Program-made: the position numbers and the translations under genes | The notes under the pieces: generated by a model | Seen by the model: the letters and a program-made list of their open reading frames with translations, nothing else | Told to the model about the DNA's origin: nothing | The model's database searches: none | Assembly: GCF_000612805.1 (NCBI RefSeq) | Contig: NZ_HG964405.1 | Span: 609,561-673,560 of the forward strand | Length of the DNA stretch: 64,000 bases | DNA from: Bacillus ndiopicus | GTDB taxonomy: Bacteria; Bacillota; Bacilli; Bacillales_A; Planococcaceae | Direction of reading: 5' to 3' | Part shown: positions 1 to 10,217 of the stretch, one piece after another | Numbering within the stretch: the stretch's first letter is position 1 | How the letters are laid out: every line of letters starts with the position of its first letter

Positions 1-276
1 GCCCATTCCTTGAAATGGCTGCCCAATCCAAGTGCCTAGGAAGCCCGCACCGTCTTGAATATCATAAATGCTAATTGTTCCAATTGGCTGTCCCCAATCA
101 TCTACTATTGTTCTAGAAATCGCAGTACCAGCTTGCTCTTCTTCAATTAGTTGTTTCGTCATAAATAAATATTCTTCAGCTGATGTTGCTTTTTGGCGAA
201 CAAAGGGAAAAACAGATGGATGGCTTAATAGTTGATAAAGTTCAGTTGCTTCATGTACATCACGGTGTTTCAGCAT
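1..276 (-). CDS. GNAT family N-acetyltransferase, 3' end outside window
   Basis: This is the N-terminal 92 codons of a RimJ/RimL-like acetyltransferase, running off the left edge. The protein begins MLKHRDVHEATELYQLLSHP and later has GQPIGTISIYDI followed by GTWIGQPFQGMG, which reads as the start of the acetyl-CoA-binding loop. These proteins move an acetyl group from acetyl-CoA to an amine such as a protein N-terminus. AGGAGG lies about 8 bases before the ATG and fixes the start. The substrate cannot be told. The family call is fairly secure although only the first half is visible. Confidence 0.75.
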   Translation of the reverse strand, partial: MLKHRDVHEATELYQLLSHPSVFPFVRQKATSAEEYLFMTKQLIEEEQAGTAISRTIVDDWGQPIGTISIYDIQDGAGFLGTWIGQPFQGMG

Positions 277-1441
277 GCGAAACGCCTCCTTTAAATAGGG
301 AATAGGTAAAAAATCACAAGGCATGCATTTCGAACTTAACTCCTATATAACCTAGACACCTTACTATGTTACAACCTTTAGTTATTCGCTACTTTGCATA
401 TGAAATTATGGTTAATTATGCCCTGGCTATTTTTAGTTCTGCTTTTCAAGCATTAAAAGTTGAAAAATAACCGTTATCAAATTGCCAACGGTTATAGAAG
501 CCCAAGATATGCGCCAGAGGCAATCTTTGGATTTCAACAAGCGTCTGAACACCTGCCGAATAAAGAGATATTTTCGTGAAAATATCATATAATACTATAG
601 GTTGTTTCTGCAAGTATTTTTCTTGAAAAAACAAAATTAGTTTCAAGTAGCCTTATTATTCAAAATTGTCAGATAATAACATAACTTTAGGGGTGAAATA
701 AAATAGTAAATCTATAGTGTATTTTTTTCAAAAATATCTATTTTGTTAGGGCAAAGAATGTTGATATAATATATTTACAAATGTAATTTTTTATTTATAT
801 TTATTTCCTTTTTTGTTGAATTTAAAACATTAAACTTGAGTTGTCAGATTATTTTGCATCAAAAATAGCACTCTAGTACATGCTTTTTTATCGCGAAAAC
901 TTAGTGACAGCAACATGCAAGACACAAATAGAAGAACGAGATTGTCTAAAATATGGAGAACAATATCTACTCTCATGGATTGTAAGAGTTTGGACATAAT
1001 AAAGCTAAAGAGAAATGGACTTTGTACCGATAATAGGAACTGAGACATAATAAAAAAACAAAGCGATATATTAATTTTATCCCGTTGTAGACGAGTAATA
1101 GAAACGATAATAAATCTTTATATAGATTTCAAAATATAGTATGGAGCAAAAAATAGATTACTTGGTAATAATGCTCTTTAATTACTTTACCTTGCTAATA
1201 TGGTAAAATAGTGATTTTTTATCTGAGTTTACTTAATATTTTAGCTTGTGAAAGTGAAGATGCATATAAAGCAAATTCTGGCCTTTACAGGTAGAGTATG
1301 AATACTTTCATTCAACGAGTATCGAATATCTCGTTGGGTGAAAAAAGATTTGTGGCGTAGCTCGTGTGAAATTGGGGGAACCAGGCTGAAAATTAGCCAT
1401 AATGTAAATTATATAGACAGAGTATAGGGTAGGTGTCACAA
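277..1441. other. AT-rich intergenic region, no supported gene
   Basis: About 1.16 kb without a convincing gene on either strand; the open frames lack a ribosome-binding site and protein-like composition. Visible elements are an inverted repeat ATAACCGTT/AACGGTTAT (467-495), a possible sigma-A promoter (TTGTTA 743-748, 16 bp, TATAAT 765-770) pointing right, and a 14-bp hairpin with two G-U pairs at 1309-1346, followed by a small GGCT/AGCC hairpin at 1384-1398. If the promoter is real, the downstream GGDEF gene has an untranslated leader of more than 600 bases. Confidence 0.5.
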
Positions 1442-3481
1442 ATGATGGTGCAGCCATTTCTTTCGGAAATCCAATTTAATATAATGTTTAAAGATAGTAA
1501 AGATATGGTCTTTTTTATGAAAAAAAGAGGCGATGATTTTGAGTATTTGTATGTAAATACTGTTGCAAGCCTCCTTTTTGATACTGCTCCATGCGGGAAA
1601 ACGGTTTCTGAATTGATGCCTAAAAAACCAGCAAACATGATTTTAAATTATTATAATTTGGCTGTTGAAACAAAAGAACAGCGAAATTTTCAAGATTACG
1701 ATTATTATACTAACGAGGTACGAAAGCACGAAACAACAATATTTCCGATATTTTTTAATAATGAAATTTTCATTTTGGCTATATCAAAGGAAATTGCTTT
1801 TGATCGTGACTTACAAGATAAATATTTATTTATGCGCTCGGTTTTCTTTAAAACGTTTTTATCAACTGTTTTAATATCAAGTGATTTAACATTTTTAGAG
1901 GCTAATGAGCGTTTTATTGATGATTTCGGAATTTGCGCAAAAAGTATGCAAGGTCAGCCATTTCTAAACTTACCTCTAATTAGAGAGCCTTATGTATCTG
2001 AGTGGCAACACTATTTAGCAGATGCGCAAAAAGGTGATAATTTTACGTCGAAAATTGTTAAATTTATTGATAAAGAAAACAAAGTACGCAGCTTTACAGC
2101 AACCTTTTCACCTCTAATAGATGAAAGTGGCAGCGTTATTGCAATCTTTTTAATTTTGCAAGAAATTACAGATTTTATTGAGCAACAAAAGGAACTACGT
2201 GAAACATCACATGGCTTAGCGATTATAAAAAATGCAATTAATAATGCTGTAGAGTTGTCAATTGTAGATGGTAATAGGAAAATTATTGATTTAAATGACC
2301 GCTTCATGGCGCGGACTGGTTATACGAGAGAAGAATTAATTGGTCAAACGCATGATATATTGGATTCGGGTTATCATCCACCTGAATTCGGTAAAAAAAT
2401 GTGGGAAACATTGCGTCAAGGAGAAATTTGGCAAGGTGAAATATGCAATCGCTCAAAGTATGGTGAATTGTATTGGGTAGATACAACAATTATTCCTTTA
2501 ATGAATGCTGCTGGAGAAATTGATAGTTATTTCTCGGTTAATTACAATGCATCTGATAAAAGGCGCTTGATGATTGAACTGCAAAATATCGAGCGTACTT
2601 TCCGCATTATTACTGAAAATATGAATGATTTTATTGTTATTATGGATGACAATGGGATTATTCAATATGTTTCACCTTCATATGTTCGCACCTTCAAATA
2701 TTCAGAGGAAGAATTGATTGGTAAAAATTATTCATCCTTTTTAACGCAAGAAAGTGAAGGAACTTGGTTGTCACAATTGAAAAATATGGAACGCAGTGAA
2801 ATGACGATTGAGTTAGCATTACAGGCGAAAACAGGCGATATTATTTGGACGGAAGGGAAATATAAAGCTGCTAAAAATGAACGAAAAGAAGATACCTATC
2901 AAATTATTATGGTATCACGTGAAATAACGGAACGTAAAAAACTTGAAAATTCTTTGCGTTTTATGGCGTACCATGATAATTTAACGCAACTGCCAAATAG
3001 AAGATATTTGGAAAAAGAATTTCCGCGCGTGCTCCATTTCGCAAAGGAAAATGCTCGCTCTATCGCAGTTTTATACATTGATGGAGATAATTTTAAAGAT
3101 GTTAATGATCAATATGGTCATGATGTTGGTGATGAGTTTATCAAATTGACCGGTGAGCGAATTGCATCAAGCATTCGGGCAAGCGATTTTGCTGTGCGAG
3201 TAGGTGGAGATGAATTTGTTGTAGTATTAGCGGATCTTTCTATTATAGAAAATGAGCGCAAAAAGGTGATTAAAGATATCATTGCTCGTATTCAGGAAAA
3301 CTTGCAGTTTGGTGCAGACATACAGGGAAATCATTTTAAACCGACCGTATCAATTGGCGCAAGCTATTACCCTGATCATGCTACGACGTTAGAAGCGTTA
3401 TTGGAGAATGCAGATAAAGCGTTGTATAAAGCAAAAACCGTAGAAAAAAATGGCTTCAAAATTTATGATGACGTACAATAA
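1442..3481 (+). CDS. PAS-domain diguanylate cyclase (GGDEF)
   Basis: Cytoplasmic signalling protein of about 679 residues that should make cyclic di-GMP from two GTP. Three to four PAS-like domains fill residues 1-505; the clearest are around 255-375 (FMARTGYTREELIG) and 385-500 (YVRTFKYSEEELIG). The GGDEF domain follows from about 515 (DNLTQLPNRRYLEKE) and has an intact GGDEF motif in RVGGDEFVVVL. An RASD sequence five residues upstream is an intact RxxD inhibitory site, so product feedback is likely. No membrane segment and no EAL domain are seen. A GTG at 1433 is in frame, but AGGTG at 1431-1435 is better placed for the ATG at 1442. The PAS ligand is unknown. Confidence 0.9.
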   Translation: MMVQPFLSEIQFNIMFKDSKDMVFFMKKRGDDFEYLYVNTVASLLFDTAPCGKTVSELMPKKPANMILNYYNLAVETKEQRNFQDYDYYTNEVRKHETTIFPIFFNNEIFILAISKEIAFDRDLQDKYLFMRSVFFKTFLSTVLISSDLTFLEANERFIDDFGICAKSMQGQPFLNLPLIREPYVSEWQHYLADAQKGDNFTSKIVKFIDKENKVRSFTATFSPLIDESGSVIAIFLILQEITDFIEQQKELRETSHGLAIIKNAINNAVELSIVDGNRKIIDLNDRFMARTGYTREELIGQTHDILDSGYHPPEFGKKMWETLRQGEIWQGEICNRSKYGELYWVDTTIIPLMNAAGEIDSYFSVNYNASDKRRLMIELQNIERTFRIITENMNDFIVIMDDNGIIQYVSPSYVRTFKYSEEELIGKNYSSFLTQESEGTWLSQLKNMERSEMTIELALQAKTGDIIWTEGKYKAAKNERKEDTYQIIMVSREITERKKLENSLRFMAYHDNLTQLPNRRYLEKEFPRVLHFAKENARSIAVLYIDGDNFKDVNDQYGHDVGDEFIKLTGERIASSIRASDFAVRVGGDEFVVVLADLSIIENERKKVIKDIIARIQENLQFGADIQGNHFKPTVSIGASYYPDHATTLEALLENADKALYKAKTVEKNGFKIYDDVQ

Positions 3482-3519
3482 GGATAGAGGTTGATTCAAT
3501 AATGACTCCAGCTATCCAT

Positions 3520-3566
3520 AAAAATGTCCTAAAGGCTTTTATGGAGCCTTTAGGACATTTTTTTAG
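3520..3566 (+). terminator. Rho-independent terminator after the GGDEF gene
   Basis: A long perfect stem, ATGTCCTAAAGGCT pairing with AGCCTTTAGGACAT around a short loop, is followed by a run of seven T. It separates the GGDEF gene from the two-component operon. Confidence 0.9.
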
Positions 3567-3600
3567 GAATCAGAAGACAATTCAAAGATGGTGATATCAA

Positions 3601-4269
3601 GTGAAGAAAATATTGTTAGTGGAAGATGAAAAAAATATTTCGCGTTTTATTGAATTAGAACTAAAGCATGAACAATTTGAAGTGAAGTGCGTGTTCGATG
3701 GACGGGAAGGTTTATCTGAGGCACTTACAAATAATTATGATTGTGTATTGCTTGATGTCATGTTGCCACAATTAAATGGTATCGAAGTATGTAGACGGGT
3801 TCGCCAACAGTCTGATGTGCCGATTATTTTGTTGACGGCTCGTGACGCAGTAATGGACAGGGTTGCAGGGCTAGATGCCGGTGCAGATGATTATATTGTC
3901 AAGCCATTTGCTATCGAGGAATTACTTGCACGTATACGTTCAATTATGCGGCGTGTTGGAAACCAAACAGTGGACAAGCTTCTTATATGTCGAGATTTAG
4001 AAATTGATATGGAAGCATATGAAGTAACATTTGAAAATAAAAGGCTCGATTTGACAAAAACCGAGTATGACTTGTTGGTGTTTTTAGCACAAAGTCTAAA
4101 TAAAGTATGTACACGTGAGCGCATTTTAGAGGCGGTGTGGGGCTTTGATAGCGAGGTGGAGACAAATGTCGTCGATGTGTATATACGCCATTTGCGCACA
4201 AAGCTGAATACTAGAGAACAGCCTTATATAGAAACTGTGCGTGGCGTTGGCTATGTGATGAGAGGCTGA
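3601..4269 (+). CDS. arlR: OmpR-family response regulator, ArlR-like
   Basis: DNA-binding response regulator of 222 residues. The receiver domain has the acidic pair E8-D9, phospho-acceptor D52 in LLDVMLP, the T of LLTARD and the K of IVKPF. A winged-helix domain of OmpR type follows (LTKTEYDLLVFLAQ to the end). Translation begins at GTG 3601. The kinase gene starts 3 bases after the stop, so the two are cotranscribed. The ArlR name rests on the ArlS-like kinase and on the arlR-arlS-odhA-odhB order known in staphylococci; close paralogues such as YkoG cannot be excluded. Confidence 0.88.
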   Translation: MKKILLVEDEKNISRFIELELKHEQFEVKCVFDGREGLSEALTNNYDCVLLDVMLPQLNGIEVCRRVRQQSDVPIILLTARDAVMDRVAGLDAGADDYIVKPFAIEELLARIRSIMRRVGNQTVDKLLICRDLEIDMEAYEVTFENKRLDLTKTEYDLLVFLAQSLNKVCTRERILEAVWGFDSEVETNVVDVYIRHLRTKLNTREQPYIETVRGVGYVMRG

Positions 4270-4272
4270 GTA

Positions 4273-5667
4273 ATGAAAAGACTATTTAATCTGTCACTTA
4301 AAGAAAAATGGATGCTTTCGACGGCTATAACAATTTTCATTAGCTATGCGATTATTTGTGTAATTTTATATATCTCTTTGCATACATGGCTATTGAGTAA
4401 TGAGGAGCGTAACGCATTAAGAACTGCAGAGGATATTAGCGTGTTTTTTGAAACGCCAGCAATTACAATCCAACAATTGCAGCGTAATACAGGATTGATG
4501 AAAGCAATTACGAATCAGGAACAAACAGTGCGCATTATGAATTTAGATGGAGTAGAGCTTCTTAGCATAAGCCCCCGCGTTGATGATGCGCTTCCAGCAG
4601 TGCCTACAGCAGCAAGCTATGAGGAGTTACTGCGTACAGTAATTCGTAAGACTGCTGTTCAAGGTACGGATGCTTATGTGATTGAGCGCATTGTACAAAT
4701 TGGACCATTCCAAGGCTATATGCAATTAATTCATCCACTTACAACATTTCATAAAATGATGCAGTATGTTTTAACAACAATGATTATTGTAGGTATAGGT
4801 GCATTATTACTCGTTGCATTTATTAGCTATTACTTAGCGAATCGTTTAATTCGCCCACTTCAACAACTACGCGATTCAATGCGACAAGTTCGTGACAAAG
4901 GTTTAACAGAGCGTGAAGCCTTTACTTATCACGCAGACGATGAAATTGGTGATTTGCTAACGATGTATGATTCCATGTTAGAGGAGCTGAATATTTCGTT
5001 TACACAGCAGCAGCAATTTGTTGCAGATGCGTCACATGAGCTGCGCACACCTATTCAGGCTGTTGAGGGACATTTATCGCTACTCGCACGTTGGGGCAAG
5101 AACGACCCGCAAATTTTAGATGAATCCATTGAGAGCTCCTTAATTGAAGTGAAAAGAATGAAGAAGATGATTGAGGAGCTATTACAGCTAGCTAGAAGAG
5201 AGCAAGTTGTAATTTCTGAAGCAAACGTTGCCATTGTTTTACCACAAGTTATCAATGAATTAATAACAGTATATCCAGACACTGTATTCAACGTTGAGGA
5301 AATAGCACACAAGGAATTAGTAGCAATTTCACCTGAAGCGCTTGCACAAATATTGCGCAACATTATTGAAAATGGAATACGATATAATGAAAGCGTTCCT
5401 AAAATTATTATCTCTACAGCACAAATTGATGGTTGCTTTTATATTGAGATTAAGGATAATGGTATAGGGATTGCAGAAGAGCACTTACCGTTTATCTTTG
5501 ATCGTTTTTACCGAGTGGATGAATCACGTCAGCAAAATGGTGGAGGTACTGGACTTGGTTTAAGCATTACAAAAATGCTGGCAACAAAATATAATGTCGA
5601 ATTGAAGGTGCACAGCAAAATTCATCAAGGAACAACATTTTTGTTAAAAATTCCTTTGAAAAAGTGA
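4273..5667 (+). CDS. arlS: Membrane sensor histidine kinase, ArlS-like
   Basis: Histidine kinase of 464 residues that should phosphorylate the regulator encoded just upstream. It has an N-terminal membrane segment (about 13-38), an extracytoplasmic domain, a second membrane segment (about 160-187), then HAMP, HisKA with DASHELRTP containing the phospho-accepting His, and a C-terminal HATPase domain with N, G1 and G2 boxes (NIIENGIRYN, DNGIGI, GGGTGLGLS). The stretch RTPIQAVEGHLSLLARWGK is typical of ArlS-type kinases. The signal sensed is unknown. Stop TGA at 5665-5667 is followed by a possible promoter for odhA. Confidence 0.88.
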   Translation: MKRLFNLSLKEKWMLSTAITIFISYAIICVILYISLHTWLLSNEERNALRTAEDISVFFETPAITIQQLQRNTGLMKAITNQEQTVRIMNLDGVELLSISPRVDDALPAVPTAASYEELLRTVIRKTAVQGTDAYVIERIVQIGPFQGYMQLIHPLTTFHKMMQYVLTTMIIVGIGALLLVAFISYYLANRLIRPLQQLRDSMRQVRDKGLTEREAFTYHADDEIGDLLTMYDSMLEELNISFTQQQQFVADASHELRTPIQAVEGHLSLLARWGKNDPQILDESIESSLIEVKRMKKMIEELLQLARREQVVISEANVAIVLPQVINELITVYPDTVFNVEEIAHKELVAISPEALAQILRNIIENGIRYNESVPKIIISTAQIDGCFYIEIKDNGIGIAEEHLPFIFDRFYRVDESRQQNGGGTGLGLSITKMLATKYNVELKVHSKIHQGTTFLLKIPLKK

Positions 5668-5713
5668 GGAATTTCGAGAAGATGCTTTCGTTTTTCTATA
5701 GTTAGCTAAAAAT

Positions 5714-5742
5714 TTGACTTATTTATTGAAAAATAGTTGTAT
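5714..5742 (+). promoter_or_regulatory. Possible sigma-A promoter for odhAB
   Basis: TTGACT (5714-5719) and TTGTAT (5737-5742) are separated by 17 bp. The -35 box is good and the -10 box is weak. It would give a leader of about 160 bases before odhA. Confidence 0.35.
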
Positions 5743-5912
5743 TTTTTGTAGAGAGTAGTAAGATTGAAGTGGAAAAATGTTCTCCGCTAAACAATGGAGA
5801 ATATAAGTATACAAAAATAAATAGGCTCAGCTATTTTTTAAGTAGTAGAGAGCCAAGAAATGTTTATTTTAAAATGGAACTGCCATGCAGGCAAAATTTG
5901 GAGGTTATTTTC

Positions 5913-8732
5913 ATGTCGAACAATGTATTACCTGGTTCCCCTTGGTCAGCGTTTGCAGGCCCTAACTTAGGTTATGTCATGGAGCAATACGACTTATTTC
6001 TACAATCTCCCGAAGAAGTAGAACCAGCTTTAGTTGAATTGTTCCAACAATACGGAGCGCCTGTTGGAGTAGAAGGTGAAGTTGCTGTAACTGGAGGAGC
6101 GGTTACTTCACAAGCTGATTTTGGCAAAGTGCTAGCTGCAGTAAAACTAGCAGATACAATTCGCTCTTATGGTCATTTAGCTGCAGATATTTACCCATTA
6201 CAAAACCGTGCACTTAATACTGCTAAAATCGAAGAAAGCACATTTGGATTAACTCAAGCTGATTTAGCTGAAATTCCAGCTACAGTATTCTTTAAAAATG
6301 TACCTGCAGGTATTCAAAACGGTCGTGACGCAATTGCTTATTTAAAATCTGTCTACACAGGTAAAATTGCATTTGAATACAACCATGTAGGGACAAATGA
6401 AGAGCGCGAGTGGTTCCAATCTCAAATCGAGTCAGGTGCGTTATCAACAGCAATTTCTACTGATGAAAAGAAAGCGCTATTAGATCGTTTAACACATGTT
6501 GAAAACTTTGAAAAATTCATTCATAAAACATTTGTAGGTCAAAAGCGTTTCTCTGGTGAAGGTTTAGATACACAAATCGTTTTATTTGATGAAATTTTAA
6601 AAACAGCTGAAGCAAAAAATGTGAAAAATGTACGCATCGGTATGGCTCACCGTGGACGTTTAAATGTATTAACACATATTTTAAACAAGCCATACGATAT
6701 GATGTTCTCTGATTTTGCACACGTTTCAAATGATTTATTTATGCCGGAGCATGGACGTTTACAAATTACAAAAGGCTGGACTGGCGACGTAAAATACCAT
6801 ATGGGTGCATCTTATGTACGCGATTCAGGAATGAATGTAAAGCTTGCTTATAACCCATCTCACCTAGAAATCGGTAATCCAGTAGTGCTAGGCTCAACTC
6901 GTGCGACACAAGATGATGTATTCGCTAACGGACGTGCCAAGCATGACGCTACTTCAGGATTAGGTATTTTAGTGCATGGTGACGCAGCATTCCCAGGTCA
7001 AGGTATCGTAACTGAAGTAATGAACTTTGCGAAAACAGAAGGCTTTACAACTGGCGGTACAATTCATATTATTGCGAACAACATGATCGGGTTTACTACA
7101 GAGCTATATGATTCTCGTTCATCAAATTATTCATCAGACCCTGCTAAAGGCTATGATATTCCTGTTATTCATGTGAATGCAGATCACCCAGAGGCAGTAG
7201 CACAAGTTGGTCGCTTTGCAGCAGAATACCGTCAAAAATTCGGTAAAGATATTATTGTTGATTTAATTGGTTACCGTCGTCATGGTCATAATGAAACGGA
7301 TGACCCAACTGTAACAAACCCTGAAACTTATAAATTAGTATCAAAGCATGATCCAGTGCGTGCACTTTATGGCGCAAAATTAGTTGCTGAGGGAATTGTA
7401 ACTGAGGAAGAAGTAAAAGCGCTTGACAGTGCTGCATACGCAGAGATGCAAGCTGCATATGATCATGTGAAGGAAATGGCAGAAAAAGATGAGCATAAGC
7501 ATCTTGAAATGCCAGAGGAATTAAAAGTAGACTTCCCACAAATCGACACAACGACAAGTGTTGAACGTTTACAAGCAATTAACGAAGATTTACTAGTATT
7601 CGCAGAAGGCTTTGAGCCACAAAACAAACTAGGTAAAATTTTAGAAAAACGCCGTGATGCATTTGCTACTGGCAAAATTGACTGGGGTCATGCAGAAACA
7701 TTAGCATTTGCTACAATGCTTCAAGATGGCACGCCGATTCGTTTCACTGGTCAAGATGCACAGCGCGGTACGTTCTCTCAACGTCATTTAGTATTACATG
7801 ACAAAAACAATGGTAACGAATTTACGCCATTGCACCATGTTCAAGGTACAAACGCCTCATTCTCAGTATATAACTCACCTTTAACAGAGGCTGGAGTAGT
7901 TGGCTTTGAATACGGCTATACTTTAGAAAATGACAATGTGTTAACAGTTTGGGAGGCACAATTTGGTGACTTTGCAAACATGGCACAAGCAATGTTTGAT
8001 AACTTCATTTCAGGTGCTCGTGCAAAATGGGGGCAAAAATCAGGCTTAGTCCTTCTTTTACCGCATGGTTATGAAGGTCAAGGTCCTGAGCACTCATCAA
8101 GCCGTATTGAGCGTTATTTACAAATGGCTGCTGAAAATAACTGGTTTGTTGCGAACTGTTCAAATGCAGGGAACTACTACCATTTACTACGTCGTCAGGC
8201 GGCATTGTTAGGCACTGAGGGTGTACGCCCATTAGTTGTGGCATCACCAAAATATTTATTACGTCATCCTTTAGCAGCTGCTAATGCTGAGCAATTAGCA
8301 GACGGCTCATTCCAAGAAATCATTGAACAACCTGGTCTAGGCACGAAGCCTGAAGCAGTAGAGCGTATCGTCTTAGGTACAGGTAAAGTGATGATTGATT
8401 TAGCAGACCGTGTGAAAGATGGAGAAGGCTTTGAACACTTACACATCGTTCGGGTAGAGCAATTATATCCATTCCCAAGTGCACAACTTGCTAATATAAT
8501 TGCGCAATATCCAAACGCGAAAGAAGTTGTTTGGGTACAAGAAGAGCCGAAAAACCAAGGTTACTGGAACTATGCAATTGAAAAATTATATGAGCTTTCA
8601 GAAGGCAAAAAACTACGCTATGTAGGTCGTCCTGCAATGAGTTCAACATCTGAAGGTGATGCAGATGCTCATAAAGAAGCACAAGCAGCAATTATTGCAG
8701 AAGCCGTAACAGAGGCAGCAAAAGTAAAATAA
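5913..8732 (+). CDS. odhA: 2-oxoglutarate dehydrogenase E1 component
   Basis: Thiamine-diphosphate-dependent E1 subunit of the 2-oxoglutarate dehydrogenase complex. It decarboxylates 2-oxoglutarate and passes the succinyl group to the lipoyl domain of E2 in the TCA cycle. Length is 939 residues, normal for the family. Visible motifs include GMAHRGRLNVL, the thiamine-diphosphate site beginning HGDAAFPGQG, and the C-terminal transketolase-like part (EGQGPEHSS and VRVEQLYPFP). The frame is open back to 5769, but GGAGG at 5900-5904 sits 8 bases before the ATG at 5913 and the protein then begins MSNNVLPGSPWSAFAG as expected. odhB follows after 90 bases. Confidence 0.97.
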   Translation: MSNNVLPGSPWSAFAGPNLGYVMEQYDLFLQSPEEVEPALVELFQQYGAPVGVEGEVAVTGGAVTSQADFGKVLAAVKLADTIRSYGHLAADIYPLQNRALNTAKIEESTFGLTQADLAEIPATVFFKNVPAGIQNGRDAIAYLKSVYTGKIAFEYNHVGTNEEREWFQSQIESGALSTAISTDEKKALLDRLTHVENFEKFIHKTFVGQKRFSGEGLDTQIVLFDEILKTAEAKNVKNVRIGMAHRGRLNVLTHILNKPYDMMFSDFAHVSNDLFMPEHGRLQITKGWTGDVKYHMGASYVRDSGMNVKLAYNPSHLEIGNPVVLGSTRATQDDVFANGRAKHDATSGLGILVHGDAAFPGQGIVTEVMNFAKTEGFTTGGTIHIIANNMIGFTTELYDSRSSNYSSDPAKGYDIPVIHVNADHPEAVAQVGRFAAEYRQKFGKDIIVDLIGYRRHGHNETDDPTVTNPETYKLVSKHDPVRALYGAKLVAEGIVTEEEVKALDSAAYAEMQAAYDHVKEMAEKDEHKHLEMPEELKVDFPQIDTTTSVERLQAINEDLLVFAEGFEPQNKLGKILEKRRDAFATGKIDWGHAETLAFATMLQDGTPIRFTGQDAQRGTFSQRHLVLHDKNNGNEFTPLHHVQGTNASFSVYNSPLTEAGVVGFEYGYTLENDNVLTVWEAQFGDFANMAQAMFDNFISGARAKWGQKSGLVLLLPHGYEGQGPEHSSSRIERYLQMAAENNWFVANCSNAGNYYHLLRRQAALLGTEGVRPLVVASPKYLLRHPLAAANAEQLADGSFQEIIEQPGLGTKPEAVERIVLGTGKVMIDLADRVKDGEGFEHLHIVRVEQLYPFPSAQLANIIAQYPNAKEVVWVQEEPKNQGYWNYAIEKLYELSEGKKLRYVGRPAMSSTSEGDADAHKEAQAAIIAEAVTEAAKVK

Positions 8733-8758
8733 TAGTATAATGTTGTTAGATGCAAGAA

Positions 8759-8790
8759 TAGGCTACTAGCCTTGTGTGCAGTAGCCTTTC
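8759..8790 (+). terminator. Intercistronic hairpin between odhA and odhB
   Basis: AGGCTACT pairs with AGTAGCCT across a 12-base loop, followed by TTTC. The T-run is weak, so this may be a partial terminator or an RNA-stabilising hairpin that sets the E1:E2 ratio. Confidence 0.5.
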
Positions 8791-8822
8791 TATATGTTGT
8801 TTAATTAAAGGAGGAAATGAAA

Positions 8823-10067
8823 GTGGCTGAAATTAAAGTCCCTGAATTAGCAGAATCGATTACAGAAGGTACAATTGCCCAGTGGGTGAAAAAAGTTGGA
8901 GACCGCGTTGAAAAAGGCGAGTTTATCGTTGAATTAGAAACAGATAAAGTAAACGCAGAAATTATTTCTGAAGAAGCAGGTGTATTAACACAAATTCTTG
9001 CTGCAGAAGGCGATACTGTGCTTGTTGGACAAGTAATCGCAGTAGTAGAAGCAGGTGAAGGCGCTGCTCCAGCACCAGCAGCACAAGAAGCTACACCAGC
9101 ACCAGCAGCTCCTGCTGTGGAAGCACCAAAAGCTCCTGCAACACCAGCTCCAGTTGTTGAAACAACTTCAAATGAGCGTGTAGTAGCTAGCCCAGCAGCT
9201 CGTAAATTAGCGCGTGAAAAAGGTATCGATTTAGCGGCTGTATCTCCAGTAGATCCACAAGGTCGCGTTCGCGTTCAAGACGTAGCAGCACATGGTACAG
9301 CGCCAGTTGCAGCACCTGTAGCAGCTCAAACAGGCGGCCCAGTTGTATTTGCTCCAGCAGCAGAAACTGACCGTGTGACAATTGAAAAAATGTCTCGTCG
9401 CCGTCAAACAATTGCAAAACGTTTATTAGAAGTTAAGCAATCAACAGCGATGTTAACAACATTTAACGAAATTGATATGACAAACGTTATGGCATTACGT
9501 AAACGCAAACTAGAGCAGTTCGTAAAAGATAACGATATTAAACTAGGCTTCATGTCATTCTTCACAAAAGCGGTTGTAGCAGCACTTAAGAAATACCCTT
9601 ATGTAAATGCACAAATCGTTGGTGATGAAATCCATTTAAACAACTTCTTTGATATCGGTATTGCGGTATCTACTGAAGAAGGTTTAGTAGTTCCTGTAGT
9701 ACGTGATGCAAACAGCAAAAACTTTGCAGAAATCGAGAAGAGCATTGCGGAGCTTGCAGGGAAAGCACGCGACAAAAAATTAGGCTTAAACGACATGGCA
9801 GGCGGTTCATTCACTATTACTAATGGTGGTGTATTCGGTTCGTTAATGTCAACACCAATTATGAATGGTACACAAGCTGGTATTTTAGGTATGCACTCAA
9901 TCGTTCAACGCCCAGTAGCGATTAACGGTGAGGTTCAAATCCGCCCAATGATGTACGTGGCATTATCATATGACCACCGTATTATCGATGGTAAAGATTC
10001 AGTTGGCTTCTTAAAAACTGTTAAAGAGTATATCGAGAACCCAGAAGATTTATTATTAAATTCTTAA
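8823..10067 (+). CDS. odhB: 2-oxoglutarate dehydrogenase E2, dihydrolipoyl succinyltransferase
   Basis: Core E2 subunit of the 2-oxoglutarate dehydrogenase complex, 414 residues, which transfers succinyl groups to CoA. The lipoyl domain is at about 1-77 with the lipoylated lysine in [10 protein letters not shown]. An Ala/Pro-rich linker follows (about 80-120), then the E3-binding domain ([16 protein letters not shown]) and the catalytic acyltransferase domain ending with the active-site histidine motif [11 protein letters not shown]. The ATG at 8817 is only 2 bases from AGGAGG, while the GTG at 8823 has 8-base spacing, so GTG is the likely start. No E3 (lpd) gene is in the window. Confidence 0.96.
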   Translation: MAEIKVPELAESITEGTIAQWVKKVGDRVEKGEFIVELETDKVNAEIISEEAGVLTQILAAEGDTVLVGQVIAVVEAGEGAAPAPAAQEATPAPAAPAVEAPKAPATPAPVVETTSNERVVASPAARKLAREKGIDLAAVSPVDPQGRVRVQDVAAHGTAPVAAPVAAQTGGPVVFAPAAETDRVTIEKMSRRRQTIAKRLLEVKQSTAMLTTFNEIDMTNVMALRKRKLEQFVKDNDIKLGFMSFFTKAVVAALKKYPYVNAQIVGDEIHLNNFFDIGIAVSTEEGLVVPVVRDANSKNFAEIEKSIAELAGKARDKKLGLNDMAGGSFTITNGGVFGSLMSTPIMNGTQAGILGMHSIVQRPVAINGEVQIRPMMYVALSYDHRIIDGKDSVGFLKTVKEYIENPEDLLLNS

Positions 10068-10073
10068 TAAAAT

Positions 10074-10108
10074 AAAAGCAGTCAGGCAAACCGCCTGACT
10101 GCTTTTTT
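10074..10108 (+). terminator. Terminator of the odhAB operon
   Basis: AAGCAGTCAGGC and GCCTGACTGCTT form a perfect stem followed by TTTTTT. Confidence 0.93.
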
Positions 10109-10217
10109 GTAAGAAAAAAGTCCCGTTTCGCCCAAGCAATGCCGAAATTCGCTCATTGAGGGTAAGGTGGACTTGAAATCGATTTGATGCTTTTTTTAAA
10201 TTCAAAGATAAATGATA

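Noticed and set aside
446..646. 66-codon open frame on the minus strand starting with TTG
   Set aside because: No convincing ribosome-binding site, no recognisable family, and it lies across an inverted repeat in AT-rich sequence.
830..1048. 72-codon open frame on the minus strand
   Set aside because: No ribosome-binding site and a composition expected of AT-rich noncoding DNA.
1240..1400. Possible c-di-GMP riboswitch before the GGDEF gene
   Set aside because: Fragments such as AAAGCAAATTCTGGCC recall the GEMM consensus, but the required order of conserved blocks and the GAAA tetraloop/receptor are absent.
5769..5912. N-terminal extension of odhA
   Set aside because: GGAGG at 5900-5904 and the family N-terminus both place the start at 5913; the upstream codons run through leader sequence.
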